Origin: Pseudonocardia sp. C8
GTDB taxonomy: Bacteria > Actinomycetota > Actinomycetes > Mycobacteriales > Pseudonocardiaceae
Direction of reading: 5' to 3'
Length of the DNA: 64,000 bases
NCBI RefSeq assembly: GCF_014267175.1
Contig: NZ_JACMTR010000002.1
Location: forward strand, 3,807,501-3,871,500
The translations under genes and the position numbers were made by a program. Below, piece by piece: positions 34,184 to 42,015 of the stretch. Every line of letters begins with the position of its first letter. Positions within the stretch are counted from its first letter, which is position 1. The notes under the pieces are model-generated. The model was not told the origin of the DNA. It saw only the letters and a list, made by a program, of their open reading frames with translations, and ran no database searches.

Positions 34184-34556
34184 TGACGCGGTCGTAGGTG
34201 TCCCAGTCGTCGTGCGTGCCCCCGCAGGCGGTGAAGACGTCGCGCAGCAGCTGCGGGACGTCGACCCCGTCCCGCGGGTCGTCCGGCCCGATGATCTCCG
34301 ACGTGCCCTCGACCGCGACCCAGGTCCAGCCGGACCGCCAGTGCAGCGACGTCGCGGGTCGCGCACGCAACGCCCGCAGCTTCACGGGACCGTAGGTGAC
34401 GTAGGCGGCGACCGGTGCGCCGCTCACCGGGTGGTCGAGGACGCCCGCGTTGACCAGCGAGGTGTGCGGGCTCCCGTCGCGCCGGACGACGGCGACGGTG
34501 CACAGCCCCTGGTTCTCGGCCACGATGCGCCGGACGGCGTCCAGATCGGCACTCAT
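34122..34556 (-). CDS. Pyridoxamine 5'-phosphate oxidase-like, probably F420-dependent protein
   Basis: A 144-residue split-barrel flavin/F420-binding protein. It has the N-terminal CTVAVVRRDGSPHTSLVNAG, VKLRALRARPATSLHWRSG and the C-terminal RRAAVLVEPVRVVGNY pattern of TIGR03618-type PPOX proteins. Length is normal. In actinobacteria such proteins often use F420 or bind heme/biliverdin; the cofactor cannot be told from sequence alone. It is monocistronic by appearance. Confidence 0.83.
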   Translation of the reverse strand: MSADLDAVRRIVAENQGLCTVAVVRRDGSPHTSLVNAGVLDHPVSGAPVAAYVTYGPVKLRALRARPATSLHWRSGWTWVAVEGTSEIIGPDDPRDGVDVPQLLRDVFTACGGTHDDWDTYDRVMAEERRAAVLVEPVRVVGNY

Positions 34557-34605
34557 GGTCCAGGAGTGTGCTCGGGCCGGCGCCCGGACGCACGCCGGGT
34601 CGCGG

Positions 34606-34986
34606 TCAGCGCCAGCCGAGCTTCTTGGTGCAGGCCGGCCAGGCCTTCCAGCCCTGCGCCTTCTGGACCTTCTTCGCGATCGCGATCTGCTCGGACTTCG
34701 AGGCCTGGTCCGCGCTCGGCGCGAACTGCGTGCCGCCGAACTCCTCCCAGGTGGACGGCGTGAACTGCAGCCCGCCCTTGAACCCGTTGCCGGTGTCGGC
34801 GTCCCACTGACCGGTGCTCTCGCAGTGCGCCAGCTTGTCCCAGGTCGCGGTGCTGTTCACCGACGGCGCCGAGGCGGCCGAGGCGGTGCCGACGATGCCC
34901 AGCGGCGCGGCCGCCATCGCGGTGAGCGCGCCGATGCGGGCGACCGTGCGGCCGGTCTCGGTGGGCTTGCGGTGTCGTCCTGCCAT
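34606..34986 (-). CDS. Resuscitation-promoting factor-like transglycosylase
   Basis: A 126-residue secreted protein. An Arg/Lys-rich N-terminus is followed by a signal peptide ending in GTASA. The mature domain TWDKLAHCESTGQWDADTGN continues with FKGGLQFTPSTWEEFGG and WKAWPACTKKLGW, the lysozyme-like Rpf fold with its catalytic Glu in HCEST. It would cleave peptidoglycan glycan strands during growth or resuscitation. It is a minimal Rpf without LysM, G5 or other binding domains. A long leader of about 150 bp lies upstream; no c-di-AMP riboswitch was convincingly seen. Confidence 0.9.
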   Translation of the reverse strand: MAGRHRKPTETGRTVARIGALTAMAAAPLGIVGTASAASAPSVNSTATWDKLAHCESTGQWDADTGNGFKGGLQFTPSTWEEFGGTQFAPSADQASKSEQIAIAKKVQKAQGWKAWPACTKKLGWR

Positions 34987-35280
34987 GTTCGCGTTCTCCG
35001 TGCTGATGGGGAGCGTTTCGGTCGCCGCGCGAGCCGGAGGATCGGGGAGGACCCGCGAGGCGGCGCACACCGTAATCACGCCGAGACCGTCGTCATCAAC
35101 CCGTGGTGGCCGCTCGCCGCGGAACACACGGTGAGTGGTTGATCATGCGCGGCCGACGACGGCGAGACCGGGCGAATCGGGCATACGGTCGCATCGGGCC
35201 CGCATCACCACCGACCGATCGTGGGGAACGGCTCGCCGCGGGATCCCGTGCACCGGCCGCCGGCGCGTGTCAGCCGGCCC
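34987..35280. other. Non-coding region upstream of the Rpf-like gene
   Basis: A 294-bp interval that must include the promoter and leader of the Rpf-like gene. The MFS gene on the right also points leftward and ends at 35,281. No gene, hairpin terminator or known riboswitch was recognised. Confidence 0.4.
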
Positions 35281-36486
35281 TCACGCCGGCACACGCTCGG
35301 GAGCGGCGGTCGCCGCGACCCGCCGTCCCAGAACCGTCGCGACGGCGGCCAGCATGACGACCACCCCGCCGTAGACCAGCGCGGTCGGCCGCAGCCCGCC
35401 GGCAGTCGCCGCCACGCCCGCGATCATCGCGGGCACGCTGAACGCCAGGTAGGCGAGCGTGTAGGTCGCCGCGAACAGCTCGCCGCGCTCGTGCGGCCCG
35501 GCCAGCGCGGACAGCGTCCCGAACGTCGCGAACGACGCCGACCCGAAGCCGACGCCGGCGACGAACGTGCCGGCCGTCGCCACCACCAGCAGCCCGCTCA
35601 CCGCGCCGGCGAGCGTGACCAGGGTGCCCAGCGCGAGCAGCGCCGCGGCCGGGGTGAGCACGCGGGCCGGCACCCGGCCGCGGAGCAGGAACGCGGTCAG
35701 CGCGCCGGTCAGGCACAGCGCAGCGACGACCAGGCCGCCGACCATGTGGTTCCGGACGCCGAACAGTTCGATCACGACCGACGGGCCCAGCGACATGTAC
35801 AGCCCGCCCAGCGACCAGCTCGCCAGCAGGATCGGCACGATCCCGGCGAACCCGGGCCGCAGGCGCGGCGGCACGCCGACCCGCGGGCGCAGCGACGCCA
35901 GCGCCCCCGGCCGGCGCTCGATCGTGTCGGGGATCAGCGCGACCCGGAGCGCGGCGACGAGCAGTCCGCCGAGCAGGAGCACCCACACCAGCCGGGTCGG
36001 CGCGGGCGCGAACTCGACGAGCGCGCCGCAGCCGAGGGCGCCCAGGCCGAGCCCGGTGAGCGGCGCGGTGCCGTTCACCAATCCGGCGCGCGCCGGTCGC
36101 GGGGCGAGGTCGACCAGGGTCGCGGGCAGCGTGGCGGTGGCCGCGCCGGTCGCGACACCCTGGACGATCCGGGCGGCGAGCAGCCAGCCGACACCGTCGG
36201 CGACCAGGAACAGCACCAGCGAGGCGATCTCCAGGGCGATGGCCGCAAGGAGCACCGGCCGGCGTCCGACGTGGTCGGACAGCGCACCGACGACGAGCAG
36301 CGCCGCGATCAGCGCGAGGACGTACACCGCGAACACCGCCGTGAGCGTGAACTCGGTGAACGCGAAGCGCTCCTGGTAGACGACGTAGAGCGGCGACGGC
36401 GCCGACGACGCCGCGAGGAACCAGACGAACGTGGCCGCCACCGCGGCGAACGCGACCGGCGGGGACAGGCGCAAGCGGGCGGGCAC
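35281..36486 (-). CDS. MFS transporter
   Basis: A 401-residue carrier with about 12 membrane segments and the sugar-porter/YfcJ-like loop GALSDHVGRRPVLLAAI between segments two and three, plus ARIVQGVATGAA. The GTG at 36,486 follows GAGGAG at six bases and is preferred over an ATG 60 bp upstream. A short perfect palindrome, CGTTGCCAACG, lies in the 122-bp divergent region upstream of it. The substrate is unknown; an exporter is more likely than an importer. Confidence 0.86.
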   Translation of the reverse strand: MPARLRLSPPVAFAAVAATFVWFLAASSAPSPLYVVYQERFAFTEFTLTAVFAVYVLALIAALLVVGALSDHVGRRPVLLAAIALEIASLVLFLVADGVGWLLAARIVQGVATGAATATLPATLVDLAPRPARAGLVNGTAPLTGLGLGALGCGALVEFAPAPTRLVWVLLLGGLLVAALRVALIPDTIERRPGALASLRPRVGVPPRLRPGFAGIVPILLASWSLGGLYMSLGPSVVIELFGVRNHMVGGLVVAALCLTGALTAFLLRGRVPARVLTPAAALLALGTLVTLAGAVSGLLVVATAGTFVAGVGFGSASFATFGTLSALAGPHERGELFAATYTLAYLAFSVPAMIAGVAATAGGLRPTALVYGGVVVMLAAVATVLGRRVAATAAPERVPA

Positions 36487-36608
36487 GGCGCTCCTCGGGG
36501 ACGGACGGCTCCTGAGCGTTGCCAACGACCGCGGGGGGCCGGGCATTCCCGCGAGGGCACGGGGCCGGTCCGCATGCGCCGCGGGCCCGGGACTGGCAGG
36601 CTCCGTCC

Positions 36609-37106
36609 GTGCCGGCGACGACCTCCGTGTTGCGTGCCACGACGTCGTGGGCCGGCCCGTTCCGGGTGCGCCACGAGGTGACCCGGGACGGCCGCCCGGT
36701 CGCCGGATGGATCGCCCGGACCTGGCAGGAGCACCGCGACCTCGTGATCGACGGGCAGCCGTACGCGCTGCGCGCGGAGGGGATCGCCGTCTTCACGCTG
36801 GAGGGCGAGGTCCGGGCGCACATCCGGCGCACGGTCGAGCACCGGTACCGCCTGCCGGCACCGCACTGGACCGTCGAGGCCGGCGACCTCACCTACCGGC
36901 TCGCAGGATCCGGTGCCGGGCGCCGGTTCTCGCTGCTCACCACCGGGGACCCGGCCGGCGAGGCCGGGCAGGTGTGGCGGACCGGCCGGCTGCGGCCGTC
37001 GTACGCGGCCCGGCTCCCGGACGCGCTGGAGCTGCCGGTGCAGGTGTTCGTGCTGTGGTCGGCAATGGCGATCTGGCGCGCGACCGTGGCCGCCGCAGGT
37101 ACGTGA
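36609..37106 (+). CDS. Hypothetical protein
   Basis: A 165-residue soluble protein of beta-rich appearance with a C-terminal hydrophobic helix (LPVQVFVLWSAMAIWRA). The pattern of alternating beta-strand segments and the terminal helix recalls LURP-one/Tubby-like phospholipid-binding folds, but no diagnostic motif is present. The GTG start is only weakly supported. It is divergent from the MFS gene, and a strong hairpin follows its stop. Function unknown. Confidence 0.7.
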   Translation: MPATTSVLRATTSWAGPFRVRHEVTRDGRPVAGWIARTWQEHRDLVIDGQPYALRAEGIAVFTLEGEVRAHIRRTVEHRYRLPAPHWTVEAGDLTYRLAGSGAGRRFSLLTTGDPAGEAGQVWRTGRLRPSYAARLPDALELPVQVFVLWSAMAIWRATVAAAGT

Positions 37107-37125
37107 CCCGGCCCGCACACCGGAC

Positions 37126-37159
37126 GGGCCCCCGGGGGAACGAGTTCCCACGGGGGCCC
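37126..37159. terminator. Strong bidirectional hairpin terminator
   Basis: Arms of 16 bp (GGGCCCCCGGGGGAAC at 37,126-37,141 and GTTCCCACGGGGGCCC at 37,144-37,159) pair with a single mismatch around a GA loop. It lies between convergent genes and would act in both directions. Confidence 0.75.
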
Positions 37160-37178
37160 GCCGGGCGAGGGAGCGGCG

Positions 37179-38999
37179 TCAGGCGAGGTGGTGGCGCTCC
37201 TGCAGCGCGTACACCGGTGTCGGGATGCCCGCTTCGCGGGCCTTGAGCTGCAGCGCGAGGTACAGCGAGTAGAACCGGCTCTGGTGCAGGTTCCCGCCGT
37301 GGAACCACAGGTTCGGCTGCTGGGTGGGCTTCCACATGTTGCGCTGCTCGCCCTCCCACGGACCGGGGTCCTTGGTGGTGTCCGAGCCGAGCCCCCACAC
37401 CTTGCCGACCTTGTCCGCGACCTCCTGCCCGACGATGTCGGCGGCCAGGCCGTTCATCGAGCGGTACCCGGTGGCGAACACGACCAGGTCGGCCTCGAGC
37501 TCGGAGCCGTCGGCGAGCCGCACGCCCTTCTCGGTGAACTCCTGCACCTGCCCCCGGACGAGCGCGACGTCCCGGTTGGCGACCAGATCCGCGGCGCCGA
37601 CGTCGATGTAGTAGCCCGAGCCGCGGCGCAGGTACTTCATGAACAGGCCGGTGTCGTCGTCGCCGAAGTCCAGCTCGAAGCCGGCGTCCTCCAGCCGCTT
37701 GTAGAAGTCCGCGTCGACCTCGCGGGCCTTGTCGTAGGCCGGCTTCAGGAACTGGCCCATGATCCGGTACGGCAGCGACGCGAACACCATGTCCGCGGTG
37801 TGCGTGTCGATGCCGTTCGCGACCGCGCGCTCCGAGTACAGGTCGCCGAGGGCGTGCTCCATGAGCGTGTCCGACTTGATGATGTGGGTCGAGGACCGCT
37901 GCACCATCGTGACGTCCGCGCCCACCTCCCAGAGCGCGCCGCAGATGTCGAAGGCCGAGTTGTTCGACCCGACGACGACGACCTTCTTGCCCGCGTAGGC
38001 GTCCGGCCCGGGGTGCTCGGACGAGTGCTGCACCTCGCCCTGGTACTGGTCCCGGCCCGGCAGGTCGGGCATGTTCGGCTTGCCGGAGACGCCGAGCGCG
38101 ATCACGAGCTGGCGCGGCCGCAGCGTGATCTCCCCTTCGCCCGCGCGGTCGACGACGACCTCCCAGCGGCCCGCCGCCTCGTCGAACCTCGCGGACCTCG
38201 CGGTCGTGGAGCCCCAGTAGTTCAGCTCCATGATCCGCGTGTAGAACTCCAGCCAGTCGCCGATCTTGTCCTTCGGCGCGAAGACCGGCCAGTTGTCCGG
38301 GAACTTCAGGTAGGGCAGGTGGTCGTACCAGACCGGGTCGTGCAGGGCGAGGCTCTTGTAGCGCTTGCGCCAGGAGTCCCCCGGCCGCTCGTTGCGCTCG
38401 ACGATGATCGTGGGCACGCCCAGCTGGCGCAGCCGGGCACCGAGCGCGATGCCGCCCTGACCGCCGCCGATGATGACGACCTCGGGGTCGCGGGTTCGGC
38501 CCAGCTCGTGCAGCTCCGCCTCCCGCTGCTCCTTCCACACCACCCGGTTCGGGTTGGCACCGTGCTCGGTGCCGAACGGGCGGTTCTCCCGCAGCGGTTC
38601 CTCGTGGCCCTTGAGCTCGTCGAGCGTGGTGAGCAGCGTCCACGCCTTGGGGGTGCCGGAGTCGGAGACGATCCGGACGTGCCCGGAGCCGCGGCCCACC
38701 GCCGTCTCGAAGGCGAACCAGGCGTCGGTGACACCGTCGGCCTCGCTCGGCTCCTTGGTGAGTGTCCAGTTCGACGGGTCCGTCGACTCGAGGGTGTGCG
38801 TGAGCAGGTCGCGGACGCCGTCGTGGTGCTCGACCGTCTTGAGGTTCCAGGTGAAGGACACCAGGTCACGCCAGTAGCTCTCGTCCGCGAAGAGGGACAC
38901 GGCACGGTCGATGTCGCGGGCGGACAACGCGTCGGCGAACGCCTCGAGCCAGCCCTCAGCGGTCGTGCGGGCCACTGACTTCTCCTGAGCGATGGTCAC
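37179..38999 (-). CDS. NTF2/SnoaL-like domain fused to a flavin-containing monooxygenase
   Basis: A 606-residue protein. Residues 1 to about 140 form an NTF2-like domain (WLEAFADALSARDIDRAVSL, then SYWRDLVSFTWNLKT). From about 165 it is a flavoprotein with the FAD fingerprint VVIIGGGQGGIALGARL, the NADPH-site KVVVVGSNNSAFDICGAL near 365 and VVFATGYRSMNG near 520, as in flavin-containing monooxygenases and related Baeyer-Villiger enzymes. It would hydroxylate or oxygenate a small organic substrate with NAD(P)H and O2. The GTG is preceded by a perfect AGGAGG at six bases. Confidence 0.9.
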   Translation of the reverse strand: MTIAQEKSVARTTAEGWLEAFADALSARDIDRAVSLFADESYWRDLVSFTWNLKTVEHHDGVRDLLTHTLESTDPSNWTLTKEPSEADGVTDAWFAFETAVGRGSGHVRIVSDSGTPKAWTLLTTLDELKGHEEPLRENRPFGTEHGANPNRVVWKEQREAELHELGRTRDPEVVIIGGGQGGIALGARLRQLGVPTIIVERNERPGDSWRKRYKSLALHDPVWYDHLPYLKFPDNWPVFAPKDKIGDWLEFYTRIMELNYWGSTTARSARFDEAAGRWEVVVDRAGEGEITLRPRQLVIALGVSGKPNMPDLPGRDQYQGEVQHSSEHPGPDAYAGKKVVVVGSNNSAFDICGALWEVGADVTMVQRSSTHIIKSDTLMEHALGDLYSERAVANGIDTHTADMVFASLPYRIMGQFLKPAYDKAREVDADFYKRLEDAGFELDFGDDDTGLFMKYLRRGSGYYIDVGAADLVANRDVALVRGQVQEFTEKGVRLADGSELEADLVVFATGYRSMNGLAADIVGQEVADKVGKVWGLGSDTTKDPGPWEGEQRNMWKPTQQPNLWFHGGNLHQSRFYSLYLALQLKAREAGIPTPVYALQERHHLA

Positions 39000-39185
39000 G
39001 GGCAACCTCCTGCGAGCGGGTTCACCACGACCACGGGCGGGCGCTCGCCGGCCTGCCGCGGTCGTCGGGGCAACGTCACGAAGTGAACCGCACGACCGTG
39101 ACCCAGGACACGGGTTGCCGCGACGTTGCAACCCGTCCGGGGCAGGTAACTCAGTGCCGATGCTTCGGCCCTCGACCGCCGGGCC

Positions 39186-40013
39186 TCAGTGCACCCTGCG
39201 GTGGACCGAGTCCGGGTCCGCCCGGGTCAGCGCGATCACCCCGCCCAGTGCGGCGACGACGCCGAGCAGCGCGCCGCCCTCCCACCCCGGCCGGATCCGG
39301 TCGCCGAGCAGCGCGATGCCGACCACGCCCGGGACGACCACCTCGGTCACCGACAGGACGGCCGTCGCCGGGCCCACCGCCCCGTCCTGCAGTGCCTTCG
39401 CGAACGCCAGCACGCCGAGCACGCCGAGCACGCCGACGCCGTACACGAGCGGGTCGCGCAGCAGCTCGCCCACCGCCTCCCAGCGCATCGGTCCGGGGTG
39501 GATGGCGCGCACCGCCAGCGCGGTGCCGCCGAAACCGAGCCCGGCCAGGAGCGCCAGCAGCATCGGGCGCCGGGCGCGCCACAAGAACGGGGCCGCGACC
39601 AGCACCAGCCCGAACGAGACGAGCAGGATCGGCGTCGCGATCGGGGGCAGGGCCGCCGGACGCTCCGGCACCGCGCTGGCCGCGACCAGTACCAGGCCGG
39701 TGAGCACGGCGAACACCGCCCAGCGGTCGCGCCGGCCCAGGTTCAACGGGTTCCACCCGTAGTCGGCCAGCGTGGTCAGCGCGATCGCGCCGGCGAGGAT
39801 CGACTGCACCGCGAACACCGGCAGGTACCGCAGCGCGAGCACCGTGAGCACCCAGGCCCCGACGTCGGCGACCAGCCCCGTCAGGAACCACGGCTGCAGC
39901 CACACGGGCCGCCCGTACTTCGCCAGCCTGCTGCCCTTGGCCTCCCACAGCGCAGCGACGGTGTTGCCGACCATCGCGGCGACGGCGATCAGCAGCGCGA
40001 ACAGGGTCGTCAT
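39186..40013 (-). CDS. DMT (EamA-like) family transporter
   Basis: A 275-residue membrane protein with about nine to ten hydrophobic helices and the internal pseudo-repeat of the drug/metabolite transporter superfamily. Features are LRYLPVFAVQSILAGAIALT in the first half and VGPATAVLSVTEVVVPGVVG in the second. The ATG at 40,013 begins directly at the first helix; an ATG at 40,025 with GGAG eight bases upstream would add four residues. It is divergent from the large hypothetical gene. The substrate is unknown. Confidence 0.8.
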   Translation of the reverse strand: MTTLFALLIAVAAMVGNTVAALWEAKGSRLAKYGRPVWLQPWFLTGLVADVGAWVLTVLALRYLPVFAVQSILAGAIALTTLADYGWNPLNLGRRDRWAVFAVLTGLVLVAASAVPERPAALPPIATPILLVSFGLVLVAAPFLWRARRPMLLALLAGLGFGGTALAVRAIHPGPMRWEAVGELLRDPLVYGVGVLGVLGVLAFAKALQDGAVGPATAVLSVTEVVVPGVVGIALLGDRIRPGWEGGALLGVVAALGGVIALTRADPDSVHRRVH

Positions 40014-40101
40014 GTCACCGCCCATCCTGCCCGCTCCGGCGGAACCCGGCTCCGGACACGCCGATCCCCGCACCCGGCGCCGACGGTGCACACTCGGGGC
40101 C

Positions 40102-41973
40102 ATGCGGATGCGGTTCGGGGTGGACGAGGACGACGCGTTCCGCGCGTGCGCGGACGAGCTGGTCGGCGGCTTCGCCCTGTGGGTCGAGGAGCACGACCTC
40201 GTGGCGGAGCCGAGCTCGGCCGACCTGCTGCTGCAGTTCAAGTGGCTCGCCATCGACGGTGACCTGGCCGACTGGCCGCTGGAGCAGATCGAGACCTTCC
40301 TCGACGGCTGGTGCCCGCGGATGATGACCGAGCACGGGCTGCAGCTGCGCCTGGTCCCGCTGACCGTGTGCCTGTTCCTGGAGTACCTCCACGAGCGCGC
40401 GCTGCTCACCCCGCAGAGCGCACGGCCGGCCCAGATCCAGCGGCTGTGCACCGCCTACGCCGACGACTACGACGAGCTCGAGGCCCGGCCGCTGCACCCG
40501 GTGCTCGCGGAGTTCGAGACCCCTCCCGACCCGGTGCGGATCCCGGCTGCGGCGCAGCGGGCCTCGTCCGCGGCCCGGGCGCGGATCGTGCAGGACGCCC
40601 GCGCGCTGGCCGAGTGGTGCGGGGAGAAGGGCCGCGCGCTCACCCGGACCGGGAACCTGCGGCTCGCCGACGCCCGGCACCTCGCCGAGCAGCTGGGCAC
40701 CGACGACCTGGCTTCCCCCCGGTACGCGCGCCTCGGCCGGGCCGACCGGCTGGACAACCTGACCTGGGTGCTGGAGGCGGCCGTGCACGCGGGCGCGGTC
40801 CGCCGGGACGGCGGCCGGCTGGTGGCCGGCGAGCGGTTCGCCGCGCTCGACGACACCACGGCGCACGAGGACCTGGTGCTGGGCGCGCGGGACGCCGGCG
40901 CGCTCACCGTGTCCGTGCACGGGCGGCGCGCGAGCGACGACGGTCTCGACGACGACCTGCTCGAGACCCTGCTCGACACCGACGGCAACCACGGTGACCA
41001 CAGTGACCTCGAGGACCTCGAGGACCTCGACAACCTCGACGACCTCGACGACCTGCACGCCGACGGCGGCGTCCCACCGGCCGAGCCCGCCGACGACGCC
41101 ACGCCCGCGTTCCTGGCCCTGCTCCGCCACCCCGACGACGGGATGGCCTACGACGACCTCGTCGTGCTGCTCGACCTGGTCCTCGGCTGGGACGGGTCCC
41201 GCCTCGCCACGATGCAGACCCGGCGGCTCCTCGAGCGCCTGGACCGGCTCGGGATCGTGGACTGGACGGACACGACGACCGAGCGGGACCGGGACGGCGA
41301 GCCCGTCCGGACCGGTGGGCGGGTCACGCTCACCGCCGGCGGGGTCGCCTGCGGGCTGCTGGTGCTCGCCGCCGAGGGACTCGGGTTCCCCAGCCGTCCC
41401 GACCCGGCCGTCGCGAGCGTCACCGAGATCGTCGGCCTGGCCGGCGACGTCCCGCCCGACGAGTGGCGCCGCGACATCGACGCCTGGCACGCGGCCCAGC
41501 CCGACCCGGACGCCGCGGTCGCCGCGTTCGTCGCCCGGGCACTGGCCCCCGAGCAGCCGCTCGTCATCGTCCTGACCGCGACGAGCGTCGCCGCGGAACG
41601 GTTCGGCGCCGACGTCGTCGACGACCTGCTCCGCGCGCACCTCGACGGGCCGCACCGCGGGCAGGTCGCCCGCCGGCTGGTGGCCCGCGGCCTGCTGGAC
41701 CCGACCGCGGTCGAACCGGACCTGCTGATGCACGCCTCGGTCGACGTCCTCGCCGTCACCGTCGACACCATCGAGTCCGACGAGTGGCCGACGCTGTTCG
41801 CCCGCGAGTTCCCGCCGGAGACCGTGCCGGTGTTCGACGACCTGTGGCGGCTCGACCACCCGCGGCTCGGCGAGGTGCTCGCCGAGCTCGGCGGGTTCCA
41901 CCCCGACAAGGCGGTGGCGAAGGCGGCGCGCACGGCGCTGGTGCGCTGGCAGAGCCGCACCGGCGGGAGCTGA
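40102..41973 (+). CDS. Hypothetical protein (623 aa) with an in-frame DLE/DLD repeat
   Basis: A large soluble, very acidic protein with no signal peptide or membrane helix. The N-terminal part (about 1-130) is helical and includes ADLLLQFKWLAIDGDL and LVPLTVCLFLEYLHERALL. A winged-helix-like segment may lie around 345-420. Between them, residues about 302-319 are a low-complexity DLEDLEDLDNLDDLDDLH encoded by six 9-bp units. The C-terminal part consists of helical hairpins reminiscent of HEAT-like repeats. The two ATGs at 40,102 and 40,108 cannot be distinguished. It ends 41 bp before dinB. Function unknown. Confidence 0.75.
   Translation: MRMRFGVDEDDAFRACADELVGGFALWVEEHDLVAEPSSADLLLQFKWLAIDGDLADWPLEQIETFLDGWCPRMMTEHGLQLRLVPLTVCLFLEYLHERALLTPQSARPAQIQRLCTAYADDYDELEARPLHPVLAEFETPPDPVRIPAAAQRASSAARARIVQDARALAEWCGEKGRALTRTGNLRLADARHLAEQLGTDDLASPRYARLGRADRLDNLTWVLEAAVHAGAVRRDGGRLVAGERFAALDDTTAHEDLVLGARDAGALTVSVHGRRASDDGLDDDLLETLLDTDGNHGDHSDLEDLEDLDNLDDLDDLHADGGVPPAEPADDATPAFLALLRHPDDGMAYDDLVVLLDLVLGWDGSRLATMQTRRLLERLDRLGIVDWTDTTTERDRDGEPVRTGGRVTLTAGGVACGLLVLAAEGLGFPSRPDPAVASVTEIVGLAGDVPPDEWRRDIDAWHAAQPDPDAAVAAFVARALAPEQPLVIVLTATSVAAERFGADVVDDLLRAHLDGPHRGQVARRLVARGLLDPTAVEPDLLMHASVDVLAVTVDTIESDEWPTLFAREFPPETVPVFDDLWRLDHPRLGEVLAELGGFHPDKAVAKAARTALVRWQSRTGGS
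41005..41058 (+). repeat. 9-bp coding minisatellite, six units
   Basis: Six consecutive in-frame copies of GACCTCGAG or close variants (GACCTCGAC, AACCTCGAC, GACCTGCAC) encode the acidic DLE/DLD linker of the large unknown protein. Changes in copy number would keep the frame and alter only linker length. Confidence 0.8.
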
Positions 41974-42001
41974 ACGGCCTCGCCCCGCCGCCGGCCGCAT
42001 G

Positions 42002-42015
42002 CGAACATGTGTTCG
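42002..42015. promoter_or_regulatory. LexA (SOS) box over the dinB start
   Basis: CGAACATGTGTTCG on the plus strand reads CGAACACATGTTCG on the minus strand, matching the actinobacterial LexA box core CGAAC-N4-GTTCG in all ten conserved bases. It lies directly on the 5' end of dinB, so LexA would block transcription starting at or just before the GTG. Confidence 0.8.

Noticed and set aside
34987..35140. ydaO/c-di-AMP riboswitch upstream of the Rpf-like gene
   Set aside because: Rpf genes of actinobacteria often have one, but the conserved riboswitch core could not be found in this leader.
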